This document shows, one piece after another, positions 27,447 through 35,435 of a stretch of DNA of 35,435 bases (positions within the stretch are counted from its first letter, which is position 1; the number at the start of each line of letters is the position of its first letter). The stretch is from contig JAJFII010000106.1 in the NCBI GenBank assembly GCA_021775095.1, positions 1 to 35,435 of the forward strand, given 5' to 3'. Source of the DNA: Rhodospirillales bacterium. GTDB lineage: Bacteria; Pseudomonadota; Alphaproteobacteria; Rhodospirillales; Casp-alpha2. The position numbers and the translations under genes were made by a program. Under the pieces are notes generated by a model that saw only the letters and a list, made by a program, of their open reading frames with translations, had not been told where the DNA came from and ran no database searches.

Positions 27447-27980
27447 CTATTTCTTCTTTCCTTCTTTACGCAGGATGTATTCGTTTTCGTACTTCACACC
27501 CTTGCCCTTATAGGGCTCTGGCGGACGGTAGTTACGAATTTCAGCTGCGATTTGTCCGACCTTCTGTTTGTCGGAACCCGAAATCGAAACGTGGGTTTGG
27601 TCCGCACACTTGATTTCAATTCCCTCGGGGATTGGATATTTCACGTCGTGGCTAAAGCCCAACTGTAACACCAATTCCTTGCCCTGAACCTGAGCCCGGT
27701 AACCGACGCCGTTGATTTCCAGTTTTTTCTCAAATCCTTCAGAAACACCGACCACCAGATTGTTGATCATGGTGCGTGAGGTTCCCCACATTTTGCGGGC
27801 ATGCATACTCTCACTGCGCGGATTTACGCTAATCAAGTTTCCGTCTTGTGCGACTTCAATTTCATCGACCAAAGTCGTGCTCATTTCACCGAGCTTGCCT
27901 TTGGCAGTAACCAACTGTCCGGCGATATTTACCGAAACGCCGTCGGGAACCGCCACTGGGTTTTTACCGATACGGGACAT
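27447..27980 (-). CDS. rplF: 50S ribosomal protein L6
   Basis: The 177-residue L6 begins [15 protein letters not shown]. It has two similar domains and the C-terminal [16 protein letters not shown], which contacts the sarcin-ricin loop area. ATG at 27980. Confidence 0.98.
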   Translation of the reverse strand: MSRIGKNPVAVPDGVSVNIAGQLVTAKGKLGEMSTTLVDEIEVAQDGNLISVNPRSESMHARKMWGTSRTMINNLVVGVSEGFEKKLEINGVGYRAQVQGKELVLQLGFSHDVKYPIPEGIEIKCADQTHVSISGSDKQKVGQIAAEIRNYRPPEPYKGKGVKYENEYILRKEGKKK

Positions 27981-28026
27981 GGGCTTTCCTATTCTCTCTA
28001 CAACCGGGTCTTACATAGACCTGGAA

Positions 28027-28425
28027 TTAAAATACCTGGCAAAGGACTTCGCCGCCGACATTGCCTTCGCGTGCTTCCGTATCGGAAAGCACACCGCGCG
28101 GTGTCGAAAGAATGGCGATTCCCAGTCCGTTATAAACCCGCGAAAGGTCCTTGATACCCGAGTACACACGACGCCCCGGAGTGGACACGCGTTTGATTTC
28201 ACGGATCACGGGATCACCTTCGTGGTACTTCAGTTCAATTTCAATTTCACTAACGCCGGGGCGAAGCTCATGCTGAGAATAACCGCGAATGTAACCTTCC
28301 CGCTGCAACACGTCGAGGACCCCGTTCCGCAATTTGGAAGCAGGTGATGAAATCATGTTTTTACGAGCGCGCTGACCGTTACGTATACGGGTCAGCATAT
28401 CGCCCAAGGGATCTGTCATAGACAT
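28027..28425 (-). CDS. rpsH: 30S ribosomal protein S8
   Basis: S8 is a primary 16S rRNA binder; in E. coli it also represses the spc operon. The 132 residues begin [18 protein letters not shown] and end with [20 protein letters not shown]. Start ATG at 28425 with GGGAG upstream; a second ATG two codons later is possible. I saw no clear S8-like operator in the short rplX-rplE spacer. Confidence 0.97.
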   Translation of the reverse strand: MSMTDPLGDMLTRIRNGQRARKNMISSPASKLRNGVLDVLQREGYIRGYSQHELRPGVSEIEIELKYHEGDPVIREIKRVSTPGRRVYSGIKDLSRVYNGLGIAILSTPRGVLSDTEAREGNVGGEVLCQVF

Positions 28426-28438
28426 TTACTGTATCTCC

Positions 28439-28744
28439 CTACCAGCTCGACTTGACCATACCGGGGATCTGCCCGGATGATGCCAAATCACGCAGAGCAA
28501 TCCGGCTCAGCTTGAATTTTCTATAATTGCCACGGGGACGCCCCGACAGCTCACAACGTAATCTTTGACGAACGGGCGCAGCGTTCCGAGGAACCTCTGC
28601 CAGTTTCAAGCGAGCATTAAATCTCTCTTCAGGCGTCAAAGACGTATCTTTTGCCAAAGCTTTCAAAGCCGTACGTTTTGCAGCGTACTTGTTTGCAAGT
28701 CTGGTGCGCTTCTTATCGCGCTCGACGGCACTTTTCTTAGCCAT
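28439..28744 (-). CDS. rpsN: 30S ribosomal protein S14, zinc-independent form
   Basis: The 101-residue long form of S14 lacks the four-cysteine zinc motif of the short form. It has the [20 protein letters not shown] core and ends in a GMVKSSW tail. ATG at 28744. S14 joins the small-subunit head late in assembly. Confidence 0.97.
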   Translation of the reverse strand: MAKKSAVERDKKRTRLANKYAAKRTALKALAKDTSLTPEERFNARLKLAEVPRNAAPVRQRLRCELSGRPRGNYRKFKLSRIALRDLASSGQIPGMVKSSW

Positions 28745-28763
28745 TTATATTCTCCAGTTTCAA

Positions 28764-29303
28764 TCAGTTCGTGAATGGCATGTCGAAGCCCTTAAGGAGC
28801 GCTTTTGCTTCAGCGTCCGTCTTGGCTGTCGTACAAACAATGATGTCCATGCCTCTGACCTGATCGACTTGATCGTAGTCAATTTCCGGAAACACGATTT
28901 GTTCCTTCAGGCCCATGGCATAATTGCCATTGCCATCGAAACTTTTTCCCGAAATTCCGCGGAAATCTCGAACACGTGGTAACGCAACTGTCACCAGGCG
29001 ATCAAGAAACTCATACATACGGTGCCGGCGCAGCGTTACTTTTGTTCCGACAATCATGCCGTCTCGTAACTTGAACGTCGCAATCGATTTTTTTGCTTTG
29101 GTAATCACCGGCTTTTGCCCGGTTATACGCATCAAATCCTCTACCGCACCGGTAATCTTCTTTTTGTCCTGCGAAGCTTCGCCAACGCCCATATTTAGAA
29201 CGATTTTATCGAGCTTCGGGACTTCCATTGCACTTTTGTAACCGAACTCTTCCGTAAGAGCGGCACGGATCGTGCTGTTATATACGTCCTGTAACCTTGT
29301 CAT
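28764..29303 (-). CDS. rplE: 50S ribosomal protein L5
   Basis: L5 binds 5S rRNA and contacts the P-site tRNA. The 179 residues include [18 protein letters not shown] (about 25-42), [19 protein letters not shown] and a C-terminal [23 protein letters not shown] at 29303, 14 bases after rplX. Confidence 0.98.
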   Translation of the reverse strand: MTRLQDVYNSTIRAALTEEFGYKSAMEVPKLDKIVLNMGVGEASQDKKKITGAVEDLMRITGQKPVITKAKKSIATFKLRDGMIVGTKVTLRRHRMYEFLDRLVTVALPRVRDFRGISGKSFDGNGNYAMGLKEQIVFPEIDYDQVDQVRGMDIIVCTTAKTDAEAKALLKGFDMPFTN

Positions 29304-29317
29304 CTTACCAAGTCCCC

Positions 29318-29635
29318 TTAGGAATCAATTACTTCACCGGACCGCTTGGCGAAACGGACTTTCCGTCCGTCATCAAGAACTTTGATACCAACACGCGTTG
29401 GTTTATCGTCCTTCGGGTCGAGGTGAGCTAAATTTGAAACGTGAATTGCGGCTTCTTTTTCGATGATTCCACCGGCTTCAGTGCCACTAGGCCGGGTGTG
29501 ACGTTTGATCATGTTCACACCCTGGACAATGGCTTTATCCTGTTTCGTTAAAATCTTAACCACATCACCGGTTTTACCTTTGTCACGTCCAGACGTGACC
29601 GCAACGCGATCGCCTTTTTTAATACGAGCAGCCAT
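29318..29635 (-). CDS. rplX: 50S ribosomal protein L24
   Basis: L24 initiates large-subunit assembly and lines the exit tunnel opening. The 105-residue product has an N-terminal KOW motif ([19 protein letters not shown], about 6-24) and [17 protein letters not shown] at 29635 overlaps the rplN stop by one base (TAATG). Confidence 0.97.
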   Translation of the reverse strand: MAARIKKGDRVAVTSGRDKGKTGDVVKILTKQDKAIVQGVNMIKRHTRPSGTEAGGIIEKEAAIHVSNLAHLDPKDDKPTRVGIKVLDDGRKVRFAKRSGEVIDS

Positions 29636-30003
29636 TACAATACCTCCGGCGCGAGCGAGATAATTTTCATGAAACGCTTCGCGCGCAGTTCCCGTGTAAC
29701 TGGTCCGAAAATACGCGTTCCAACGGGTTCACCGGCCGTGTTGATTAACACAGCGGCATTGCCATCGAACCGTATGGTCGTCCCGTCGGGGCGGTGGATG
29801 TCTTTTGCCGTACGTACGACAACAGCTTTCATCACATCACCCTTTTTAACGCGACCGCGCGGAATTGCTTCCTTTACGCTGACAACAATAATGTCGCCGA
29901 CAGAGGCATACTTACGCTTCGAACCGCCCAATACCTTGATGCATTGCACCCGGCGTGCGCCCGAATTGTCCGCAATCTCCAAATTTGTTTCCGCTTGGAT
30001 CAT
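29635..30003 (-). CDS. rplN: 50S ribosomal protein L14
   Basis: L14 sits at the subunit interface. The 122 residues begin [19 protein letters not shown] and contain [14 protein letters not shown] and the end [14 protein letters not shown] at 30003; it is the first gene of the spc portion, only 32 bases after rpsQ. No separate promoter is obvious. Confidence 0.98.
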   Translation of the reverse strand: MIQAETNLEIADNSGARRVQCIKVLGGSKRKYASVGDIIVVSVKEAIPRGRVKKGDVMKAVVVRTAKDIHRPDGTTIRFDGNAAVLINTAGEPVGTRIFGPVTRELRAKRFMKIISLAPEVL

Positions 30004-30035
30004 CTTTTATATCCTTTAATCTTCGAGGTATTCCC

Positions 30036-30272
30036 TTAGGAACCGTCGGAGACAACTTCCCAACGCTTACGCTTCGATATGGGCGTGCATTCACGAATAC
30101 TGACCATATCACCCGTCTTGTATGCGTTTTGCTCATCGTGAGCTGCATACTTTTTGGAGCGCCTGATCACTTTCTTGTAAAGCGGGTGCATAACACGGCG
30201 CTCCACCTGAACAGTGATTGTTTTTTCCATTTTGTCGCTTACGACGACACCTTGTAGAACCCGTTTCGGCAT
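30036..30272 (-). CDS. rpsQ: 30S ribosomal protein S17
   Basis: The 78-residue product has the OB fold of S17: [20 protein letters not shown] at the start and [13 protein letters not shown] at the end. ATG at 30272 has GGAG and AGGCGGA upstream. An in-frame start at 30317 would overlap rpmC and is rejected. Confidence 0.96.
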   Translation of the reverse strand: MPKRVLQGVVVSDKMEKTITVQVERRVMHPLYKKVIRRSKKYAAHDEQNAYKTGDMVSIRECTPISKRKRWEVVSDGS

Positions 30273-30288
30273 TCCGCCTGCTCCTACT

Positions 30289-30489
30289 TTAGGACGGTGC
30301 CTGGGCACTACGTGCACCCAGAACCGTCTTTATGCGCGCAATGTCACGTCGTACACGACGAACTTGCGCTGTATTTTCCAATTGACCACTGGCCGTACGG
30401 AACCTCATATTGAAGGCTTCCTTACGGAGATCCAAAAGCTGCTCTTTGAGCTCATCATCACTTTTGGCGTGTACTTCTTCCGCTTTCAT
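30289..30489 (-). CDS. rpmC: 50S ribosomal protein L29
   Basis: L29 near the tunnel exit is part of the docking site for nascent-chain factors. The 66-residue helical product has [20 protein letters not shown] and [19 protein letters not shown] at 30489 is four bases after the rplP stop, with GAGGG upstream. A GTG at 30507 would overlap rplP. Confidence 0.95.
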   Translation of the reverse strand: MKAEEVHAKSDDELKEQLLDLRKEAFNMRFRTASGQLENTAQVRRVRRDIARIKTVLGARSAQAPS

Positions 30490-30493
30490 CGCC

Positions 30494-30913
30494 TTAACCC
30501 TCTTCACCCATACGGGTTACAAATTTTGTCCGCACCGGGAGTTTTGCAGCGGCCAATTCAAAAGCCCGCTTCGCTGTCTCCAGGGGAACACCATCAACCT
30601 CAAACATGATACGACCGGGTTTAACCCGCGCTGCCCAATATTCAGGTGTACCCTTACCTTTACCCTGGCGAACTTCCGCAGGTTTTTGGGAAACCGGCAC
30701 ATCCGGAAAAATCCGGATCCAGACTTTTCCGGCACGTTTCATATGCCGTGTCATGGCCCGTCGGGCGGCCTCAATCTGGCGAGCCGTCACGCGATCCGGC
30801 GTCAAGGCTTTTAAACCATAGGAGCCAAAATTTAGCGTATATCCGCCTTTAGCCTTTCCGTGAATTCGGCCCTTGTGGGCTTTCCGGAATTTTGTACGTT
30901 TAGGACTCAACAT
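30494..30913 (-). CDS. rplP: 50S ribosomal protein L16
   Basis: L16 organises the A-site tRNA elbow region. The 139 residues begin [16 protein letters not shown] and include [20 protein letters not shown] and the [17 protein letters not shown] loop. ATG at 30913. Confidence 0.98.
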   Translation of the reverse strand: MLSPKRTKFRKAHKGRIHGKAKGGYTLNFGSYGLKALTPDRVTARQIEAARRAMTRHMKRAGKVWIRIFPDVPVSQKPAEVRQGKGKGTPEYWAARVKPGRIMFEVDGVPLETAKRAFELAAAKLPVRTKFVTRMGEEG

Positions 30914-30944
30914 TTTGTTATTTCCTTATCCCTGCAACCGTTAC

Positions 30945-31622
30945 TTAACGCGCCGGCTGCTGGTCTTGAGCAAGTTTTTCTAACGCCATCGGATCATGAT
31001 CCATGATGTCGCCCTTATAAATCCAGACCTTCACGCCGGTGGCACCGTAGGTCGTGAACGCCGTTGCCTCGCCATAATCAATATTGGCGCGCAAAGTGTG
31101 CAACGGAACCCGGCCCTCACGGTACCATTGGGTACGGGCAATCTCGGCTCCGCCTAAACGACCGGCACAGTTTATCCGGATCCCGCCAGCCCCCATACGC
31201 ATGGCAGATTGCACCGACCGTTTCATGGCGCGGCGAATGGAGACCCGCCGTTCAAGCTGCTGGGCGATATTTTCGGCAACCAACTGGCCGTCAATTTCCG
31301 GCTTGCGCACTTCAACGATATTCAGGTGAACTTCAGAACCCGTCATCCTTGAAATTTCGCTGCGTAATTTTTCGATATCGGCACCTTTTTTACCGATGAC
31401 GACGCCGGGACGTGCCGTATGAATGGTGACGCGAGCTTTTTTCGCAGGCCGCTCAACAATGACTTTGGAAATCCCGGCTTGCGCCAATTTTTTGTGCAAA
31501 AACTCACGAATTTTCAGGTCTTCGTGCAATAACTTTGCGTATTCGCCATCGGCAAACCACCGAGAGTCCCAAGTCCGGTTAATTCCCAGACGCAGGCTGA
31601 TTGGATTTACTTTCTGACCCAT
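30945..31622 (-). CDS. rpsC: 30S ribosomal protein S3
   Basis: S3 lines the mRNA entry channel. The 225 residues begin [20 protein letters not shown]. They contain a KH domain with [17 protein letters not shown] (GxxG loop about 85-100) and a C-terminal domain with [14 protein letters not shown] at 31622 overlaps the rplV stop by one base. Confidence 0.98.
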   Translation of the reverse strand: MGQKVNPISLRLGINRTWDSRWFADGEYAKLLHEDLKIREFLHKKLAQAGISKVIVERPAKKARVTIHTARPGVVIGKKGADIEKLRSEISRMTGSEVHLNIVEVRKPEIDGQLVAENIAQQLERRVSIRRAMKRSVQSAMRMGAGGIRINCAGRLGGAEIARTQWYREGRVPLHTLRANIDYGEATAFTTYGATGVKVWIYKGDIMDHDPMALEKLAQDQQPAR

Positions 31623-32002
31623 TATACAGTTTCCTCACGTTCGCGAACGACAACACGCAGGTTGCTGAACGGCTTTAAAATCTTGCCGGTACGGCCACGT
31701 GCCCGTGCGCGCCAGCGCTTCATGGTAATGTCCTTGCCAACCGATGCTTCAGCCACAAACAACCGGTCGACATCAAGCTGATGGTTGTTTTCGGCATTTG
31801 CGATGGCGCTTTCCAGAACCTTTTTCACATCAACCGCAATGCGACGGTGAGAGAATGCCAGGGCGGCCAACGCGCTTTCGCAGTCCTTGCCGCGAATGGT
31901 TGCGGCAACCAGGTTCAGTTTCTGAGGACTGGTACGAAGGTGTTTGGTTGTCGCCAGGGCTTCGTTATCGGCAAGTTTGCGCTCTGCTGCTTTCTTACCC
32001 AT
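31622..32002 (-). CDS. rplV: 50S ribosomal protein L22
   Basis: L22 has a beta hairpin that helps form the exit tunnel constriction. The 126-residue product shows [38 protein letters not shown] and the hairpin tip [18 protein letters not shown] at 32002, two bases after rpsS. Confidence 0.97.
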   Translation of the reverse strand: MGKKAAERKLADNEALATTKHLRTSPQKLNLVAATIRGKDCESALAALAFSHRRIAVDVKKVLESAIANAENNHQLDVDRLFVAEASVGKDITMKRWRARARGRTGKILKPFSNLRVVVREREETV

Positions 32003-32004
32003 GA

Positions 32005-32283
32005 TTAAACCCTCTTCGCTTTCTTATCGGCCGTATGGCCAACGTAGGTACGAGTTGGCGAAAATTCTCCAAGTTTATGACCGATCATGTCTTCGGTAAC
32101 GAGAACCGGGATAAATTTTTTGCCGTTGTACACACCAAACGTCAGACCAACGAACTGTGGCAACACCGTTGACCGACGGGACCAGGTTTTAATGACCGTA
32201 TTACGGCCTGAGGCCCGAGTAACTTCAGCTTTTTTAAGTAGGTAACCGTCAACAAACGGACCTTTCCAAACGGAACGAGGCAC
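32005..32283 (-). CDS. rpsS: 30S ribosomal protein S19, GTG start
   Basis: S19 in the small-subunit head pairs with S13. The 92 residues begin [19 protein letters not shown] and include [20 protein letters not shown] and [14 protein letters not shown]. The initiator is GTG at 32283 with AAGGAG eight bases before. Confidence 0.97.
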   Translation of the reverse strand: MPRSVWKGPFVDGYLLKKAEVTRASGRNTVIKTWSRRSTVLPQFVGLTFGVYNGKKFIPVLVTEDMIGHKLGEFSPTRTYVGHTADKKAKRV

Positions 32284-32295
32284 TTGTGCTCTCCT

Positions 32296-33126
32296 TTATT
32301 TCTTAACGTGACGACGGCGCATAATAAGCCGATCCGTCTTTTTGTTGGAACGGGTCCGTTTACCTTTTGTGGGTTTGCCCCACGGAGATACGGGATGGCG
32401 GCCACCGGATGTCCGGCCTTCGCCACCACCATGCGGGTGATCGATCGGGTTCATGGCAACCCCTCGAACTGCCGGACGTTTGCCCAACCACCGCTTACGG
32501 CCTGCTTTACCTAATTTTACGTTTTGCTGATCAGGATTTGAGACAGCACCGACCGTCGCCATACATTCGGCGCGGATCAATCGCAATTCCCCGGAACTCA
32601 AACGAAGCTGAGCGTATCCTTGATCTTTACCGATAATCTGCGCGTAGGTACCAGCCGAGCGAGCAATCTGCCCCCCCTTACCGACCTTCATTTCCACGTT
32701 GTGAATAATCGTGCCAACCGGAATGCTCTGCATGGGCATTGCATTCCCTGGTTTAATATCCACCGCTTTACCCGCAATAACCTTGTCTCCGGCGCTGATC
32801 CGTTGTGGTGCCAGAATGTAGACGACTTCGTCGTCCGGATATCGCACGAGAGCGATAAAAGCCGTTCGATTGGGATCATATTCCAAACGTTCAACTGTGC
32901 CTTCAACATCATATTTCAACCGTTTGAAATCGATGACGCGGTAACGCTGTTTGTGACCGCCACCGCGCCGACGCGCGGTGATACGACCCCTATTATTACG
33001 GCCACCCTTGGAATGAAGGCCTTCGGTCAAGCTCTTTTCAGGCTTGCCTTTCCACAAATCCGAGCGATCGACGAGGACTAAACCCCGTTGGCCCGGCGTG
33101 TTCGGTTTGAACTTTTTAAGTGCCAT
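32296..33126 (-). CDS. rplB: 50S ribosomal protein L2
   Basis: L2 is needed for subunit joining and the peptidyl transferase centre. The 276 residues include [20 protein letters not shown], the OB and SH3-like body, and the conserved [17 protein letters not shown] loop with its histidine. ATG at 33126, 16 bases after rplW. Confidence 0.98.
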   Translation of the reverse strand: MALKKFKPNTPGQRGLVLVDRSDLWKGKPEKSLTEGLHSKGGRNNRGRITARRRGGGHKQRYRVIDFKRLKYDVEGTVERLEYDPNRTAFIALVRYPDDEVVYILAPQRISAGDKVIAGKAVDIKPGNAMPMQSIPVGTIIHNVEMKVGKGGQIARSAGTYAQIIGKDQGYAQLRLSSGELRLIRAECMATVGAVSNPDQQNVKLGKAGRKRWLGKRPAVRGVAMNPIDHPHGGGEGRTSGGRHPVSPWGKPTKGKRTRSNKKTDRLIMRRRHVKK

Positions 33127-33142
33127 GCGAACGTGTCCTCTA

Positions 33143-33469
33143 CTATATACCGGTGGTCACGTCGATTGATTGACCTTCGGCCAATGTTACGACGGCTTTT
33201 TTGGTTTCGATACGCTGCCCCAGTTTGCCACGGAACCGCTTGACCTTACCTTTGGTGCGAAGGGTGTTAACCGCGTTAACTTTGACTTTAAACAGATCTT
33301 CAACTGCCAGCTTGATTTCGAACTTGTTGGAATCAACCGGAACTCGGAACGTAACCTGATTAAACTCGGAAAGCAGGGTTGCTTTTTCGGTAATAACCGG
33401 GAACCGGATCAATTCGAACATCCGTTCCTTACTCGGTTTCTTATCGCGAAGTGCCGCATATTTGCTCAT
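33143..33469 (-). CDS. rplW: 50S ribosomal protein L23
   Basis: L23 at the tunnel exit is the docking site of trigger factor and SRP. The 108-residue product has the [13 protein letters not shown] start of the core, [20 protein letters not shown] and a basic loop. ATG at 33469 overlaps the rplD stop (ATGA). Confidence 0.97.
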   Translation of the reverse strand: MSKYAALRDKKPSKERMFELIRFPVITEKATLLSEFNQVTFRVPVDSNKFEIKLAVEDLFKVKVNAVNTLRTKGKVKRFRGKLGQRIETKKAVVTLAEGQSIDVTTGI

Positions 33470-34086
33470 TTTAGACGCTCCACTAACTTTTCCACCGCAT
33501 CTTTGGTCAAAACCAGTGTGTCGCGGCGAAGGATGTCATAAACATTTGCACCGGCGGTCGGCAATACATCGAGACCGATGATGTTGCGTGCCGCTAAAGC
33601 AAAGTTCTTATCAACTTCAGCACCGTCGATGACTAAGGCACGACCCCATCCCATGACAGAAACCTGCTTCGACAGATCAGCTGTCTTCGGGGTTTTTGAT
33701 TTGGCATCTTCAATGACAATCAACTTACCTTCAGCCTGTTTGGCGGACAAAGCGGACTTCAAAGCCAACCGGCGTACCTTTTTTGGCAAATTGTGGGAGT
33801 GATCTCGCACAATTGGACCAAAAACCTGGCCCCCACCACGCATTTGCGGCGCACGGAGTGTTCCCTGACGGGCCCGACCGCTGCCCTTCTGTGCAAAGGG
33901 TTTGCCTTTACGTCCACTGACTTCTGAACGTCCTTTAACTTTGTGATCGCCGGAGCGGCGTTTCGCCAACTGCCAGTTTACCGCCCGTGCCAAAAGATCG
34001 CCCCGAACTTCAAGCCCGAAGACACTGTCGTCCAGCTCGATCGTCCCGGCTTTCTTATTGGCCAGACTGATTACGTCACATTTCAT
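33466..34086 (-). CDS. rplD: 50S ribosomal protein L4
   Basis: L4 has a globular domain and an extended loop at the exit tunnel; in E. coli it also represses the S10 operon. The 206 residues include [20 protein letters not shown] (the extended loop) and [20 protein letters not shown] toward the C-terminus. I chose ATG at 34086, with AAGGA ten bases upstream; a TTG two codons earlier abuts the rplC stop. Confidence 0.96.
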   Translation of the reverse strand: MKCDVISLANKKAGTIELDDSVFGLEVRGDLLARAVNWQLAKRRSGDHKVKGRSEVSGRKGKPFAQKGSGRARQGTLRAPQMRGGGQVFGPIVRDHSHNLPKKVRRLALKSALSAKQAEGKLIVIEDAKSKTPKTADLSKQVSVMGWGRALVIDGAEVDKNFALAARNIIGLDVLPTAGANVYDILRRDTLVLTKDAVEKLVERLK

Positions 34087-34092
34087 GACCAA

Positions 34093-34914
34093 CTATTCCT
34101 TTTTTTCTTCTGCATCTTCGGAAGGTGCATCCGCCGTGGGTGCCTCTTCAGAAACGTGTTCGGCTGGCGACGCATCAACCACAGCATCTGTCGCTGCTTC
34201 GACACTTTCGTCTGCGGCAGCTGCGTCTTGTGGCGCGTCAACTGTTTTCAGTCCGGCAGGAAAGGGCAGGCCTTCAACCATCGCTTTTTTGACGGCATCG
34301 GTTATCCGTACATATCCGCCTTTTGAACCAGGGACAGCGCCCTTTACCAAAATCAGTCCGCGCGCATCATCCGTGCTGACGATTTCGAGATTTTGTGTGG
34401 TTACCCGAGTGGCCCCCATCTGACCGGCCATCTTTTTGCCTTTGAAGACACGGCCCGGGTCCTGACACTGACCCGTGGACCCCAAAGAACGGTGACTAAT
34501 CGAAACCCCGTGCGATGCGCGCAATCCGGCAAACCCATGGCGCTTCATACCACCGGCGAATCCTTTACCAATACTGGTGCCGCAGCAGTCGACATATTGA
34601 CCATCAACAAAGTGATTTGCCGAAAACTCAGCGCCAATATCAACAAAGTTATCGTCGGAAATCCGAAACTCGACCAACCGTTGTTTGGGCTCGATTTTCG
34701 ATTTTGCATAGTGGCCACGCATGGCCTTCGAGACATTTTTGACCTTGGCTTTGCCAAATCCAACCTGAAGGGCATTGTAGCCATCTTTTTCGTCGGTTTT
34801 ATGGGCAACAACACGCAGGTCATCAATCTGCAGAACAGTGACAGGAACGTTCTCGCCTTTTTCACGAAAGACGCGGGTCATGCCAACTTTACGAGCAAGT
34901 AATCCGGTACGCAT
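34093..34914 (-). CDS. rplC: 50S ribosomal protein L3 with a long acidic C-terminal tail
   Basis: L3 helps start large-subunit assembly and reaches toward the peptidyl transferase centre. The 273-residue product begins [16 protein letters not shown] at ATG 34914 and has [20 protein letters not shown] and [16 protein letters not shown]. The last 45-50 residues are a low-complexity run of alanine, aspartate, glutamate and proline ending in EEKKE, making it clearly longer than the E. coli protein. An in-frame start at 34950 would overlap rpsJ. Confidence 0.96.
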   Translation of the reverse strand: MRTGLLARKVGMTRVFREKGENVPVTVLQIDDLRVVAHKTDEKDGYNALQVGFGKAKVKNVSKAMRGHYAKSKIEPKQRLVEFRISDDNFVDIGAEFSANHFVDGQYVDCCGTSIGKGFAGGMKRHGFAGLRASHGVSISHRSLGSTGQCQDPGRVFKGKKMAGQMGATRVTTQNLEIVSTDDARGLILVKGAVPGSKGGYVRITDAVKKAMVEGLPFPAGLKTVDAPQDAAAADESVEAATDAVVDASPAEHVSEEAPTADAPSEDAEEKKE

Positions 34915-34924
34915 TTCTCGTCCC

Positions 34925-35233
34925 CTACAGTTTGATTTCGACATCAACACCGGCAGCCAGATCGAGCTTCATCAAAGCATCAACAGTCTGTGGTGTTGGG
35001 TCGACAATATCGAGTACCCGTTTATGGGTGCGAATTTCGAACTGCTCGCGTGACTTTTTATTGACGTGTGGCGAACGAAGAACGGTGAATTTCTCGATAC
35101 GGGTTGGCAAAGGAATCGGTCCACGGACCGTTGCTCCGGTTCGTTGCGCCGTGTTTACGATTTCACCCGCAGACTGATCTAAAACACGATGATCAAACGC
35201 TTTTAACCGGATACGTATATTTTGTTGTTCCAT
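34925..35233 (-). CDS. rpsJ: 30S ribosomal protein S10
   Basis: S10 (NusE) joins the small-subunit head and also links NusG to ribosomes. The 102 residues include [39 protein letters not shown] and [22 protein letters not shown] at 35233; 10 bases before rplC. Confidence 0.98.
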   Translation of the reverse strand: MEQQNIRIRLKAFDHRVLDQSAGEIVNTAQRTGATVRGPIPLPTRIEKFTVLRSPHVNKKSREQFEIRTHKRVLDIVDPTPQTVDALMKLDLAAGVDVEIKL

Positions 35234-35254
35234 GGCTTACGCCCTAACTTTCAA

Positions 35255-35281
35255 AACAAGGAGCCGCCCCGGAGGGGCGGC
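35255..35281 (-). terminator. GC-rich hairpin between tuf and rpsJ
   Basis: GCCGCCCC (35263-35270) pairs with GGGGCGGC (35274-35281) around a three-base loop. On the minus strand it is followed by TCCTTGTTTT. It looks like an intrinsic terminator or attenuator that would separate or partly uncouple tuf from the S10 genes. Confidence 0.6.
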
Positions 35282-35295
35282 CATAAAAATCAAAC

Positions 35296-35435
35296 TTACT
35301 CGACGACAGTTGCGACGACGCCGGCACCAACGGTGCGGCCGCCTTCGCGGATTGCGAACCGCAGACCTTCGTCCATGGCAATCGGTGCAATCAGATTTAC
35401 TTCCATGGCGATGTTGTCACCGGGCATAACCATTT
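35296..35435 (-). CDS. tuf: Elongation factor Tu, C-terminal end (cut by window)
   Basis: The last 46 codons read [20 protein letters not shown] then [20 protein letters not shown] and ATVVE before TAA. This is the C-terminal beta-barrel of EF-Tu, which brings aminoacyl-tRNA to the ribosome. The 5' part lies beyond the window. Placement directly before rpsJ is the usual alphaproteobacterial order. Confidence 0.97.
   Translation of the reverse strand, partial: MVMPGDNIAMEVNLIAPIAMDEGLRFAIREGGRTVGAGVVATVVE

Noticed and set aside
34456-34474. GGGTCCTGAC resembling the element end, followed nearby by GACCC
   Set aside because: It falls inside the conserved coding core of rplC and encodes conserved residues, so the match is coincidental.

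Overview
The window looks like the chromosome of an alphaproteobacterium, probably Rhodospirillales-like with roughly balanced base composition. Four things point there: the gene order tuf-rpsJ followed by the complete S10, spc and alpha ribosomal operons without rpmJ; an ATP12-type F1-ATPase assembly chaperone; a napEDABC operon; and a single-domain response regulator whose C-terminal tail has FGP-RR and G-ERR motifs. Nearly every gene is on the minus strand, so transcription runs from high to low coordinates. The one convincing plus-strand gene is the response regulator at 10355-10912. I see no tRNA, rRNA, CRISPR, prophage or plasmid features.

Layout from high to low coordinates. (1) 35435-21000 holds the 3' end of tuf and then the contiguous ribosomal run rpsJ-rplC-rplD-rplW-rplB-rpsS-rplV-rpsC-rplP-rpmC-rpsQ-rplN-rplX-rplE-rpsN-rpsH-rplF-rplR-rpsE-rpmD-rplO-secY-adk-rpsM-rpsK-rpoA-rplQ. 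It is closed by a strong hairpin terminator at 20998-21022. (2) 20912-10929 holds a housekeeping cluster: a Do-type periplasmic protease, rarA, a fluoride channel (crcB), an RluC-type pseudouridine synthase, an OmpR-type response regulator with a soluble PAS histidine kinase, a HAD phosphatase, an AsmA protein and an ATP12 chaperone. Several junctions overlap or nearly touch, which suggests co-transcription. (3) 10149-5976 holds propionyl-CoA carboxylase: pccB, a small membrane protein that may carry a frameshift, a 265-bp mobile repeat, and pccA. (4) 5778-4465 holds a YkgJ-type cysteine-cluster protein and a LysE/ArgO-type exporter. (5) 4189-106 holds the periplasmic nitrate reductase operon napEDABC, behind a good FNR-type box and a matching -10 element.

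The least ordinary structure is a miniature mobile element. One full copy (7982-8246, flanked by TA on both sides, imperfect terminal inverted repeats, nested internal palindromes) lies between the small membrane gene and pccA. A second copy in the opposite orientation runs off the left edge of the window (1-106). It abuts napC so exactly that its first base completes the napC TAG stop codon. The two copies bracket the nap-lysE-ykgJ-pccA segment as inverted repeats. I found no wholly new multi-gene system. Most of the window is conserved core genome, and the points worth checking are local.
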